Assembly (NCBI GenBank): GCA_947447095.1
Contig: CANFIL010000048.1
Location: forward strand, 1 to 10,041
DNA: 10,041 nucleotides
Source of the DNA: Actinomycetota bacterium
GTDB lineage: Bacteria; Actinomycetota; Actinomycetes; S36-B12; UBA5976
Direction of reading: 5' to 3'
In this document: positions 1-5,326 of the stretch, one piece after another
How the letters are laid out: each line of letters starts with the position of its first letter
Numbering within the stretch: the stretch's first letter is position 1
The notes under the pieces: generated by a model
Told to the model about the DNA's origin: nothing
Database searches by the model: none
The model's input: only the letters and a program-made list of their open reading frames with translations
Made by a program: the position numbers and the translations under genes

Positions 1-133
1 ATGTGATCGTCTTAGCTTCGTTATCGCCAATCCATAGCGGCAAGTAACGCGGAAGCTCCTGATCCCGCAAAATCAGAACGGGTTGGTTGCTGGGAAGCTC
101 GAGGCGAATGCCTACAACGTCAACGGGAATCAC
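1..133 (-). CDS. Bifunctional nuclease family protein (DUF151), N-terminal part
   Basis: This is the first 44 codons of a gene that runs off the left edge. It starts at a GTG (133-131), 18 bases after the stop of the MerR gene and in the same frame. The N-terminus reads (M)IPVDVVGIRLELPSNQP, then RYLPLWIGDNEA; the VVGIR, NQPVLILR and YLPLWIG blocks are typical of the DUF151/bifunctional nuclease family. Mycobacteria have a DUF151 gene directly after the same MerR gene, which supports the call. Upstream codons in frame offer no better start before the MerR stop, and no strong Shine-Dalgarno sequence precedes the GTG, so it is probably translated by coupling with the gene before it. The family's biological role in Actinobacteria is poorly defined; nuclease activity was reported for plant members and is only inferred here. 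Confidence 0.88.
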   Translation of the reverse strand, partial: MIPVDVVGIRLELPSNQPVLILRDQELPRYLPLWIGDNEAKTIT

Positions 134-151
134 AAAATTTAGTCTACGGGT

Positions 152-883
152 TTAGAACTGTTGTTCAATCAGACTGCGTATAAGAAGTTCGTGTAACTGC
201 AGAATCGAATTCGCGAGCTGCAGGGTGAGTTCTTCAGCCTGTGCCACAGAGGCGCCATTCTTACCTGAGCGAGCCGAGGTGATGAGTGGCGAGAACAGAT
301 CGATTTCACGACTTGCGCTAGATAAAACGGTTTTTAGATGACGGGGTTCTAGGCCAAAGGTGCCAAGTGTCACTGCAGATTTGACGATGCCAAGGGCCGT
401 GGCATCAAAGTAACCGGCCGAATCAGGTGAGACAAGTCCGAACTCACGTAACTGAGCGACAAGCTTCTCAGTTGCAGCGCCATGTTCAATCAACTCTGAT
501 TCAGTAAGGCGTACAGAAGTTGATGCCGAAACTTTGGCTAACGAGTCTGTGCTTTCCAAAACTCGAGGCGGTGTTGGACGAGTGTCTTGCGGTGTTGGAG
601 GCTCTAGTCCCCTATCAATTGCTTCGAGATTCTCGCGAATGACTCGAAGCGGTAGGAAATGGTCTCGTTGCATGCGCAACACGTACCGAAGTCGCTCAAC
701 GTCGAGAAGAGAAAATTTGCGGTAACCGCTTGGAGTGCGATCAGGAGTTACGAGGCTGTTTGCTTCGAGGAATCTGATCTTGGAGATCGAAATATCCGAG
801 AATTCTTCACGCAGTCGAGTAATGACTTCACCGATGCTGAGTAATGATTCGGTGGACAGGTGCTGGAAATTTGGGGTTGTCAT
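152..883 (-). CDS. ftsR: MerR-family transcriptional regulator, FtsR type
   Basis: A 243-residue DNA-binding regulator. Residues about 14-35 (LLSIGEVITRLREEF) form the MerR helix-turn-helix. They are followed by ISKIRFLEANSLV and the wing PSGYRKFS, then a helix with DVERLRYVLRMQRD. A Pro/Thr-rich linker lies near 95-112. A C-terminal helical part (about 125-243) contains REFGLV and GLEPRHLKTV, as in the two-part FtsR/Rv1828 proteins, whose length is similar. In Corynebacterium glutamicum FtsR activates ftsZ; that role is inferred here by homology and by the garA-ftsR-DUF151 order. The ATG at 883 overlaps the stop of the FHA gene by one base (TAATG). An AGGGGAG purine run lies only 2 bases before it, so spacing is short and coupling is likely. 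The C-terminal half lacks metal-sensing Cys motifs, so this is not a metal or redox MerR. Target genes cannot be seen in the window. Confidence 0.9.
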   Translation of the reverse strand: MTTPNFQHLSTESLLSIGEVITRLREEFSDISISKIRFLEANSLVTPDRTPSGYRKFSLLDVERLRYVLRMQRDHFLPLRVIRENLEAIDRGLEPPTPQDTRPTPPRVLESTDSLAKVSASTSVRLTESELIEHGAATEKLVAQLREFGLVSPDSAGYFDATALGIVKSAVTLGTFGLEPRHLKTVLSSASREIDLFSPLITSARSGKNGASVAQAEELTLQLANSILQLHELLIRSLIEQQF

Positions 884-1371
884 TACTCCCCTGAAGCTGC
901 TGAGAGATAGACAAATCGGTACTTGCCGATCTGTACCTCGTCGTTTTCATTCAAGGCTATGGAATCAACGCGATTGCGATTGACGTACGTGCCGTTCAAA
1001 CTGCCGGCATCTGAAATCATCCAGGTGGTTCCGTTGTATTCAAGGGAAGCATGCTTCCGGGAAACGGTCACGTCATCAAGGAAAACGCCACTCTCTGGTG
1101 ACCGTCCAACAGTTATTGGCTCTGTCTTGCGCACGTCCAATGGGAAACGTACGCCTTCTAAAGCTCCTCGACGTACAACTAGAAATGCAGAACCTGCAGG
1201 GAGGGCGCCAAGTGCTTCAATGTCAGCAAGTGAGATCTCGCTTGTGTCTGAATCTGCGACAAGTGAAATCACGCTTGTGTCTGATGTTCCACTTATAGAG
1301 GCGCCACACGACGAACAGAAGCGTGCAGAATCGTCATTGACGTTTCCGCACGTTAAGCAAACTGTCGTCAT
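883..1371 (-). CDS. Zinc-ribbon and FHA-domain protein (GarA-like)
   Basis: A 162-residue signalling protein. It starts with a zinc ribbon (C5-x2-C8 and C19-x2-C22), followed by a short linker holding two near-identical 11-residue repeats (about 29-39 and 40-50, TSDTSVISL and DSDTSEISL). A C-terminal FHA domain (about 64-156) has the phosphothreonine-binding residues G89-R90-S91, S104-R105-x-H107 and N126-G127-T128. The region from LPAG to the C-terminus closely resembles mycobacterial GarA/OdhI (LDDVTVSR, GSLNGTYVNR, DEVQIGK). GarA binds and inhibits 2-oxoglutarate dehydrogenase and acts on glutamate enzymes until kinases phosphorylate its ETTS motif; the same role here is inferred. The TS-x-IS-L repeats sit where that motif would be. 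The ATG at 1371 is chosen because it lies 11 bases after the gcvH stop with AAGG upstream and directly precedes the zinc ribbon. An upstream start at 1434 would overlap gcvH by 52 bases. Confidence 0.9.
   Translation of the reverse strand: MTTVCLTCGNVNDDSARFCSSCGASISGTSDTSVISLVADSDTSEISLADIEALGALPAGSAFLVVRRGALEGVRFPLDVRKTEPITVGRSPESGVFLDDVTVSRKHASLEYNGTTWMISDAGSLNGTYVNRNRVDSIALNENDEVQIGKYRFVYLSAASGE
1228..1284. repeat. Direct repeat coding for duplicated TS-x-ISL motif
   Basis: Two 24-base copies (1228-1251 and 1261-1284) match at 22 positions and are offset by 33 bases, exactly 11 codons. They lie inside the FHA-protein gene and encode SDTSVISL and SDTSEISL in the linker between zinc ribbon and FHA domain. 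The in-frame offset suggests a tandem duplication kept in the protein. Sequence outside the 24 bases in each 33-base unit has diverged. Confidence 0.85.
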
Positions 1372-1382
1372 GGTGTCTTGCC

Positions 1383-1772
1383 TTATGCGCTGATTAGCGC
1401 TGAGTAAGCGGCCGCATCGAGTAGAGCTGCACATTCAGCATTTGCATCAGCCACTGTTACATCAACCAACCAGCCCTTTGAATATGGATCGGTGTTCAGA
1501 GTCTCTGGTGCAGTTTCAGCTGCGTCGTTTCGAGCGGCAACAGTTCCGGATACAGGAGCGTAGATGTCACTGACACTCTTGGTTGATTCAACTTCACCAC
1601 AGGTTGAACCTGCAGCTAGGGTTGCGCCAACCTCTGGAAGGCTAACGAAAACAATGTCACCGAGGGCATCTTGTGCGTAGTCGGTAATACCGAAACGGAT
1701 AGTGGTCGCGTCTACAACCTGAACCCATTCGTGTTCAGCGGTGTAGCAAAGATCTGAAGGTACGTTACTCAT
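1383..1772 (-). CDS. gcvH: Glycine cleavage system H protein
   Basis: A 129-residue lipoyl carrier protein that shuttles the aminomethyl group between the P, T and L proteins of glycine cleavage. It begins MSNVPSDLCYTAEHEWV, contains GITDYAQDALGDIVFV, and has the lipoylation motif ESTKSVSD with acceptor lysine K65, then APVSG and the usual C-terminal NTDPY-x2-GWL. Length and motifs match the family. The start at ATG 1772 fits the usual N-terminus. A GTG at 1790 would add six residues (SYAIP plus the initiator) and has an AGGA a few bases upstream, whereas the ATG has no good Shine-Dalgarno sequence, so the longer form remains possible. No gcvP, gcvT or lipoyl ligase gene is in the window; isolated gcvH beside DUF881 and garA is also the arrangement in mycobacteria. 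H protein can additionally serve as a lipoyl relay to other enzymes; that is known for some bacteria and only a possibility here. Confidence 0.95.
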   Translation of the reverse strand: MSNVPSDLCYTAEHEWVQVVDATTIRFGITDYAQDALGDIVFVSLPEVGATLAAGSTCGEVESTKSVSDIYAPVSGTVAARNDAAETAPETLNTDPYSKGWLVDVTVADANAECAALLDAAAYSALISA

Positions 1773-1795
1773 GGGAATAGCGTACGACACAGATC

Positions 1796-2524
1796 CTAGG
1801 AATTGGGTAGTGGTACGACAGAAGAGACGGAAAGGTCCTCACCTGGCGAGATGGTCACGGTTCCCCCACCTGCCCCAACGGTGTCTTCAAGTCCACCAGG
1901 AATCTTCATGGCTGGAGTCAAAACACTTTGATCCCCTACTGCGGTGATCGTGATGGGGACTTCAAGGGCTGTGCCAGAAACAGTGACACCATTGTCACTA
2001 TCCCCGAACCAAGAATTTGCTACGACGCGCACGTCCAGATTGCGATCAGAAACTTGGATTGCAGTAGCCCCAGCGTCTCGAAGTTCTTGAATGGCATCAA
2101 GAAGTGTGCTGGCTGTGAGATTTCCGGAGATGGCGATTGATACGCCAGGTCCAGTAACTGGTTCGGTTCCCGCAAGCTTGCCCAATGCAGTCGCTCGTCG
2201 CTTTGCTTCATTAAGAGCTTGATACTGATCGCCACCCAGAAGTGTTTCACGGGCCGATTCAAGACGGTTGATTTCGGACTGCAATCGAGCTTCGCGTTGC
2301 GCAAGGTCGTCGAGAAGGCTTACCAAGTCGCTTTGGCGCGCGTTAGCAAGAAGTGCATTTGCTGACGTGCCACGAATTGCGGCTGTCGCGGCGAATCCCA
2401 AAATAACAAACAAGACAGTGATCATGATTTGAGTACGACTGGTTTGTGGCTTCAAACTACGAATGAGGCGGAATCGAGCCTCAGCAGCAGTTCGTGCCGG
2501 TCGCGGCGCGGTATGCATTCCCAT
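1796..2524 (-). CDS. DUF881 membrane-anchored protein (second copy)
   Basis: A 242-residue protein with a basic cytoplasmic N-terminus (about 1-30, rich in Arg), one membrane segment (about 32-50, ITVLFVILGFAATAAI), a coiled-coil stretch (about 66-95, LLDDLAQREARLQSEINRL), and a DUF881 domain with GPGVSIAISGNL, IQELRDAGATAIQV and ITITAVGD blocks. The topology places the domain outside the cytoplasm. The ATG at 2524 has GAAGG 7 bases upstream; a second ATG two codons later is less well placed. It follows the sbp stop after two bases. DUF881 proteins resemble the coiled-coil plus extracytoplasmic layout of division proteins, and in Actinobacteria they flank sbp. Molecular function is unknown; a membrane complex with Sbp and the other DUF881 protein is an inference from conserved order. 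The C-terminus ends in a Ser/Gly/Thr-rich tail. Confidence 0.88.
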   Translation of the reverse strand: MGMHTAPRPARTAAEARFRLIRSLKPQTSRTQIMITVLFVILGFAATAAIRGTSANALLANARQSDLVSLLDDLAQREARLQSEINRLESARETLLGGDQYQALNEAKRRATALGKLAGTEPVTGPGVSIAISGNLTASTLLDAIQELRDAGATAIQVSDRNLDVRVVANSWFGDSDNGVTVSGTALEVPITITAVGDQSVLTPAMKIPGGLEDTVGAGGGTVTISPGEDLSVSSVVPLPNS

Positions 2525-2526
2525 AG

Positions 2527-2859
2527 TTAAGCCTTCAATAGGTGACGACGGATAGCAGCCACGTTCGCAAAGATACGCATGGTTAATACGACGACGACGC
2601 CAGTAGACATTTGTGAGCCAACACCAAGTTGGTCACCCAAGAACACGATGAGCGCTGCAACTAGGACGTTCGACAAAAATGAAATCACAAAAATACGATC
2701 GTTGAAAATGCCGTCAAGCACCGAACGAAATGCTCCAAAGACCGCATCAAGCGCTGCGACAACAGCAATAGGTAGATAAGGCTGTAGCCATACCGGAACC
2801 GTAGGATGCAAAACCAAGCCCAATAAGACACCGACAAGTAAACCGATTGCTGGAATCAT
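2527..2859 (-). CDS. sbp: Small basic membrane protein Sbp (DUF1290)
   Basis: A 110-residue integral membrane protein with hydrophobic segments at about 2-18, 28-45 and 57-75, and a less certain one near 85-100. The signature FGAFRSVLDGIFNDRIF in the loop after segment two and the C-terminal RIFANVAAIRRHLLKA are typical of the small basic protein family first named in Bacillus subtilis near ftsA-ftsZ. The ATG at 2859 overlaps the preceding DUF881 stop as ATGA and has a perfect AGGAGG six bases upstream, the best ribosome site in the window, suggesting strong independent initiation. The position between two DUF881 genes is conserved in mycobacteria. Its biochemical role is not established; the link to division or envelope assembly is contextual. 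Confidence 0.93.
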   Translation of the reverse strand: MIPAIGLLVGVLLGLVLHPTVPVWLQPYLPIAVVAALDAVFGAFRSVLDGIFNDRIFVISFLSNVLVAALIVFLGDQLGVGSQMSTGVVVVLTMRIFANVAAIRRHLLKA

Positions 2860-3653
2860 TGATTTCCTCCTGTGGAGTTGCTGTCTTCCGCTGCTGCAGG
2901 AATTGTCGTCTTGCCTGAAGTTTGCAGTTCCCAGATTACGCCGTATCTGCTCTGAAGTTCTTCAAGTAAGAGCCCAGCGGAACTGTCGCGGAATCTTCCA
3001 GCCAGAGCGCCGCCATCTTCACCGATTGCCTTGATGTGATACGGCGGGACGAGTGGGCGGTAGTTCACCAGGATGGCTTCACCCGCGGCTCTGATTGCCG
3101 AAGACGATGTTAGGCGGCGATCGTTAATAGCGATTGCCGTTGCTCCTGATTGCCACAGACCATTGACGATCAGTTGGACATCTCGATCCATTACTCGTCC
3201 GGGTTCACTAGATCCACTTGGAGCATTCCGATCAGAGGCCGCGTCGTCCACAACAATTTCTATGCCCGATCCAGTCACCGACGTATATCCAGCAGCTAGT
3301 TGTAGTCGCGCAAGTCGCTCCTTCGCCTGTTGACCCAAAGATGTGCCACTGAGTTGGGCTTGCACCGCTGCTTGATAGTCGCGTTGCGCTGTCTGCGCTT
3401 GCTTTTCAAGGTTGGATACTCGTGTATCGGCTTGCTGCACACGTGAAATTAAGGCTTGGCGAGTTAGCAGATTTTGATTGGCGTTTTCAGTAGTCGCGCG
3501 CGCAGCTAAACCCAGAAGAAAAGCAAGACCAACGCCACTTAGTGCGGCCATAACTAAGACGAGTCTTGGTCGCGATTCTTCAGGCGTTGCTCGCTGATAG
3601 TCCGACACCAAAGCATCAGCTAAGAGAGCATCCAGTGATGCGTTACTGCTCAT
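2856..3653 (-). CDS. DUF881 membrane-anchored protein (first copy)
   Basis: A 265-residue protein: cytoplasmic N-terminus (about 1-29), one membrane segment (about 31-51, LVLVMAALSGVGLAFLLGLAA), coiled coil (about 60-100, with VQQADTRVSNLEKQAQ), then a DUF881 domain with GSGIEIVVDDA, LIVNGLWQSGATAIAIND, RPLVPPYHIKAIGD-like and LQSRYGVIWE segments, the usual hallmarks. The C-terminus is a polar Ser/Asn/Gly tail. The ATG at 3653 overlaps the phosphatidyltransferase stop as ATGA, which decides the start; an ATG at 3746 would overlap that gene by almost 100 bases and add a non-family N-terminus. No clear Shine-Dalgarno sequence is present, so coupling is likely. It is a paralogue of the gene after sbp and shares its layout; the two may form a heteromer, which is an inference. 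Function is not known. Confidence 0.88.
   Translation of the reverse strand: MSSNASLDALLADALVSDYQRATPEESRPRLVLVMAALSGVGLAFLLGLAARATTENANQNLLTRQALISRVQQADTRVSNLEKQAQTAQRDYQAAVQAQLSGTSLGQQAKERLARLQLAAGYTSVTGSGIEIVVDDAASDRNAPSGSSEPGRVMDRDVQLIVNGLWQSGATAIAINDRRLTSSSAIRAAGEAILVNYRPLVPPYHIKAIGEDGGALAGRFRDSSAGLLLEELQSRYGVIWELQTSGKTTIPAAAEDSNSTGGNQ
2862..2871 (-). promoter_or_regulatory. Strong ribosome binding site of sbp
   Basis: On the minus strand ACAGGAGGAA precedes the sbp ATG, with AGGAGG ending six bases before it. Most other starts in the window have weak or no Shine-Dalgarno sequence, so this one may set a higher yield of Sbp than of its operon partners. That consequence is inferred. Confidence 0.8.
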
Positions 3654-4216
3654 CGAAAAAGCCGAATCTCGAGTGTGCGAATTTGCTGGATGTAAAGCAC
3701 AGCGGCGTACCAGTACATCGCAATCCCCCACAGCAAGAATGCCCAACCCATGATGTGCGCCACATGACCAAGCGTTCCCGAAAATGACCCAAGTAAAACC
3801 AGAGGCAACGCATAGAGCAGATTCATTGTTGCAGCCTTACCAACAAAGTGCACAGGTATGCCAGTGATTCCATTGCGCTTGAGTCCAATCAAAACCAGAG
3901 CCATAACGAGATCTCGCAGAATGATAATTCCAGCTACCCACCACGGAACCAGATCGCGGATCACAAGAGCAATCAATGTGGCGACCACATACAACCGATC
4001 TGCAGCAGGATCAAGCAATTCGCCTAGTCGACTGTATTGATTGAGGCGCCGAGCCAAATATCCGTCAAGCCAATCTGTAAATGCACTTCCCACTAAAAGC
4101 AACATCGCTAAACCGTCTTTATGTGGTCCAACAATGAGCCAAAAGAAAACTGGAACGCCTAGGAGCCTTATCAGGCTGAGCGCATTAGGGATCGTGAAAT
4201 TACTGCCGGGCTGCAT
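3650..4216 (-). CDS. CDP-alcohol phosphatidyltransferase (PgsA-like)
   Basis: A 188-residue membrane enzyme that transfers a phosphatidyl group from CDP-diacylglycerol to an alcohol. The complete CDP-alcohol phosphotransferase signature D-x2-DG-x2-AR-x8-G-x3-D-x3-D is present, with D48, D51, G52, A55, R56, G65, D69 and D73; the four Asp bind metal and act in catalysis. Around six hydrophobic segments are visible, and the N-terminus TIPNALSLIRLLGVPVFF is typical of PgsA-type enzymes. Its position before DUF881-sbp-DUF881 matches pgsA2 of mycobacteria. The acceptor alcohol cannot be read from sequence: glycerol-3-phosphate (phosphatidylglycerophosphate or cardiolipin synthesis) is likeliest, inositol-phosphate less so. 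The ATG at 4216 overlaps the upstream response-regulator stop by one base (TAATG); a GGAG lies about 11 bases before it, which is rather far. Confidence 0.92.
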   Translation of the reverse strand: MQPGSNFTIPNALSLIRLLGVPVFFWLIVGPHKDGLAMLLLVGSAFTDWLDGYLARRLNQYSRLGELLDPAADRLYVVATLIALVIRDLVPWWVAGIIILRDLVMALVLIGLKRNGITGIPVHFVGKAATMNLLYALPLVLLGSFSGTLGHVAHIMGWAFLLWGIAMYWYAAVLYIQQIRTLEIRLFR

Positions 4217-4785
4217 TAACGCGTGAGCTCCGAAATGATGCTTTCAGCAACCTCACGAACCGACACACGGCGATCCATGGCTGCTTTTTGAATCCATCGA
4301 AACGCATCAGGCTCAGTCATGTTCATTTTTTGCTGCATGAGCCCTTTCGCGCGATCCAAGATTTTGCGAGTCTCAAGTGTGAGCGCGAGTCCATCGCGGT
4401 CATCAGTAAGTGCCCGTAAGTCAGCAAAGCGGCCTCGAGCGACTTCAATGGCGGCAACTATTTCTGACTCGGAAAACGGTTTAACGAGGTAGCCCATGAC
4501 GCCAGCTTCTGTTGCTTGAGCCACAATCTCGCTTTGCCCAAATGCAGTGAGCAATACGACCGGTACACGTTCGCGAACTGCACGTGCAACTTCAATTCCA
4601 TCGAGCAAAGGCATTTTGACGTCAAGGATTGCTACATCAGGCGCATGTTCGTTTATCAGTGCGAGTGCTGCTTGCCCGTCTGCCGCCTGTCCGACAACGT
4701 CGTAGTCGGCTGCCTTGAGAACCTCAGTGAGATCCATGCGAATGATGGACTCATCGTCGGCAACGACAACACGAATTTTGCTCAT
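4216..4785 (-). CDS. pdtaR: ANTAR-domain response regulator (PdtaR-like)
   Basis: A 189-residue two-component regulator acting on RNA. The receiver domain (about 3-120) has the acidic pair D10-D11, the phospho-acceptor D55 in VAILDVKMP, T80 in VVLLTAFG and K102 in YLVKPF. The C-terminal ANTAR domain (about 128-187) has the RNA-binding helices with LDRAKGLMQ and DAFRWIQKAAMDRR. Length and sequence agree with Rv1626/PdtaR, which is phosphorylated by the kinase PdtaS and binds paired-hexaloop RNA hairpins to affect termination or translation. No kinase gene is in the window. It begins the leftward operon, 53 bases from the divergent tRNA. TAGG eight bases before the ATG may serve as the ribosome site. 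Its place directly before the phosphatidyltransferase differs from M. tuberculosis, where the two genes are far apart. Confidence 0.94.
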   Translation of the reverse strand: MSKIRVVVADDESIIRMDLTEVLKAADYDVVGQAADGQAALALINEHAPDVAILDVKMPLLDGIEVARAVRERVPVVLLTAFGQSEIVAQATEAGVMGYLVKPFSESEIVAAIEVARGRFADLRALTDDRDGLALTLETRKILDRAKGLMQQKMNMTEPDAFRWIQKAAMDRRVSVREVAESIISELTR

Positions 4786-4801
4786 AAGGCAAGCCTACGG
4801 T

Positions 4802-4829
4802 TTGAACCTGGGCTCGGAAGCGATAACCT
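4802..4829 (+). promoter_or_regulatory. Likely promoter of the tRNA gene
   Basis: TTGAAC (4802-4807) and TAACCT (4824-4829) are separated by 16 bases and resemble sigma-70-type -35 and -10 elements. The predicted start, near 4836-4838, is at the first base of the mature tRNA. This gives a nearly leaderless tRNA transcript, and the only plus-strand gene in the window needs its own promoter, which strengthens the call. Confidence 0.5.
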
Positions 4830-4852
4830 AGACAGACGCCCTGGTACTCCAA
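4825..4852 (-). promoter_or_regulatory. Possible promoter of the pdtaR operon
   Basis: On the minus strand TTGGAG (4852-4847) and TAGGTT (4830-4825) are 16 bases apart and would start a transcript near 4818, about 33 bases before the pdtaR ATG. Each hexamer matches the consensus at only three positions. If real, the -35 lies inside the tRNA gene and the -10 overlaps the tRNA promoter -10 on the other strand. The support is positional and weak. Confidence 0.25.
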
Positions 4853-4914
4853 CCGGCAGAGAGCGCGGTCTCAAACACCGTTCAGTGTGGGTTCGAATCC
4901 CACTCAGGGCACCA
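4838..4914 (+). tRNA. tRNA-Leu (CAA anticodon), atypical short variable arm
   Basis: The 77-base gene folds as a cloverleaf. The acceptor stem GCCCTGG (4838-4844) pairs with TCAGGGC (4904-4910); discriminator A (4911) and an encoded CCA (4912-4914) follow. The D arm is thin: CTC (4847-4849) with GAG (4859-4861) around a loop with the conserved GG (4855-4856). The anticodon stem GCGGT (4865-4869) pairs with ACCGT (4877-4881), including one G-T pair, around loop CTCAAAC. This puts the anticodon CAA at 4872-4874, reading UUG leucine codons. The variable region is only about five bases (TCAGT). The T arm GTGGG-TTCGAAT-CCCAC is perfect. Bacterial leucine tRNAs normally have a long class II variable arm, so this is either an unusual Leu tRNA, a tRNA with a non-standard role, or a decayed copy. 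The perfect acceptor and T stems argue against decay. It is convergent with nusB and divergent from pdtaR. Confidence 0.8.
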
Positions 4915-4927
4915 AACACCTCGGAAC

Positions 4928-5326
4928 TTAAAGATCCGATTGGGTATTTCGTACAGATGCAACTTGGCCCAGAACGCCATTGAGAAACTTTCCAGCTTCT
5001 TCAGAGCCGATGTTGGCGGCCACTTCTACTGCTTCCGAAATGATTACGGCCGAGTCCAATTCGTGTTCGAAAAGCAGTTCTGCAACCGCCACACGCAAAA
5101 TTGCCCGATCAACAGCAGGCATTCGATCAAGCGACCACGACTGCGAATACGTTGAAATCGTCTCGTCAATGCGGCCAGTGTTTGCTTGCACGACATCAAC
5201 GATGTGAGCGGTGTACTCGTTTGCATCGGGGTTGCGCTCGATAACTTCGTTGGCATCAACGCTACGTACTTCTGCTTCGTACAGTGCTTCAGCTGCGCGT
5301 TGACGTGCTTTGGTTCTGGTGCGCAC
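4928..5326 (-). CDS. nusB: Transcription antitermination factor NusB
   Basis: A 132-residue all-helical RNA-binding protein that, with NusE (S10), recognises boxA in rRNA leaders for antitermination. The N-terminus RTKARQRAAEALYEAEVRS is the typical Arg-rich RNA-binding helix. The C-terminal part has DRMPAVDRAILRVAVAELL, AVIISEAVEVA and the closing SEEAGKFLNGVLGQV, all NusB hallmarks. Length is normal for the compact form. The start is a GTG (5326-5324) whose first base is the last base of the efp stop (TAGTG), with no Shine-Dalgarno sequence, so translation is probably coupled to efp. It is the last gene of the aro-efp operon; its 3' end faces the plus-strand tRNA 13 bases away, and read-through would make RNA antisense to the tRNA. 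Confidence 0.96.
   Translation of the reverse strand: MRTRTKARQRAAEALYEAEVRSVDANEVIERNPDANEYTAHIVDVVQANTGRIDETISTYSQSWSLDRMPAVDRAILRVAVAELLFEHELDSAVIISEAVEVAANIGSEEAGKFLNGVLGQVASVRNTQSDL

Noticed and set aside
923..1393. Open frame of 156 codons on the plus strand
   Set aside because: It lies antisense to the FHA gene and has no recognisable domain; the minus-strand frame has clear zinc-ribbon and FHA motifs.
1372..1434. N-terminal extension of the FHA protein
   Set aside because: It overlaps gcvH by 52 bases, while the ATG at 1371 directly precedes the zinc ribbon.
2020..2304. 94-codon open frame on the minus strand
   Set aside because: It overlaps the second DUF881 gene in another frame and shows no family features.
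3654..3746. N-terminal extension of the first DUF881 protein
   Set aside because: It would overlap the phosphatidyltransferase by almost 100 bases and is unlike the family; the ATG at 3653 gives an ATGA junction.
4921..4939. Small hairpin TCGGA/TCCGA as a terminator for tRNA or nusB
   Set aside because: There are only five pairs around a nine-base loop, no U-run on either side, and it overlaps the nusB stop; this could easily be chance.
4516..4983. Open frame of 155 codons on the plus strand
   Set aside because: It runs antisense through pdtaR, across the tRNA and into nusB; its composition is arbitrary and the overlapped genes are certain.
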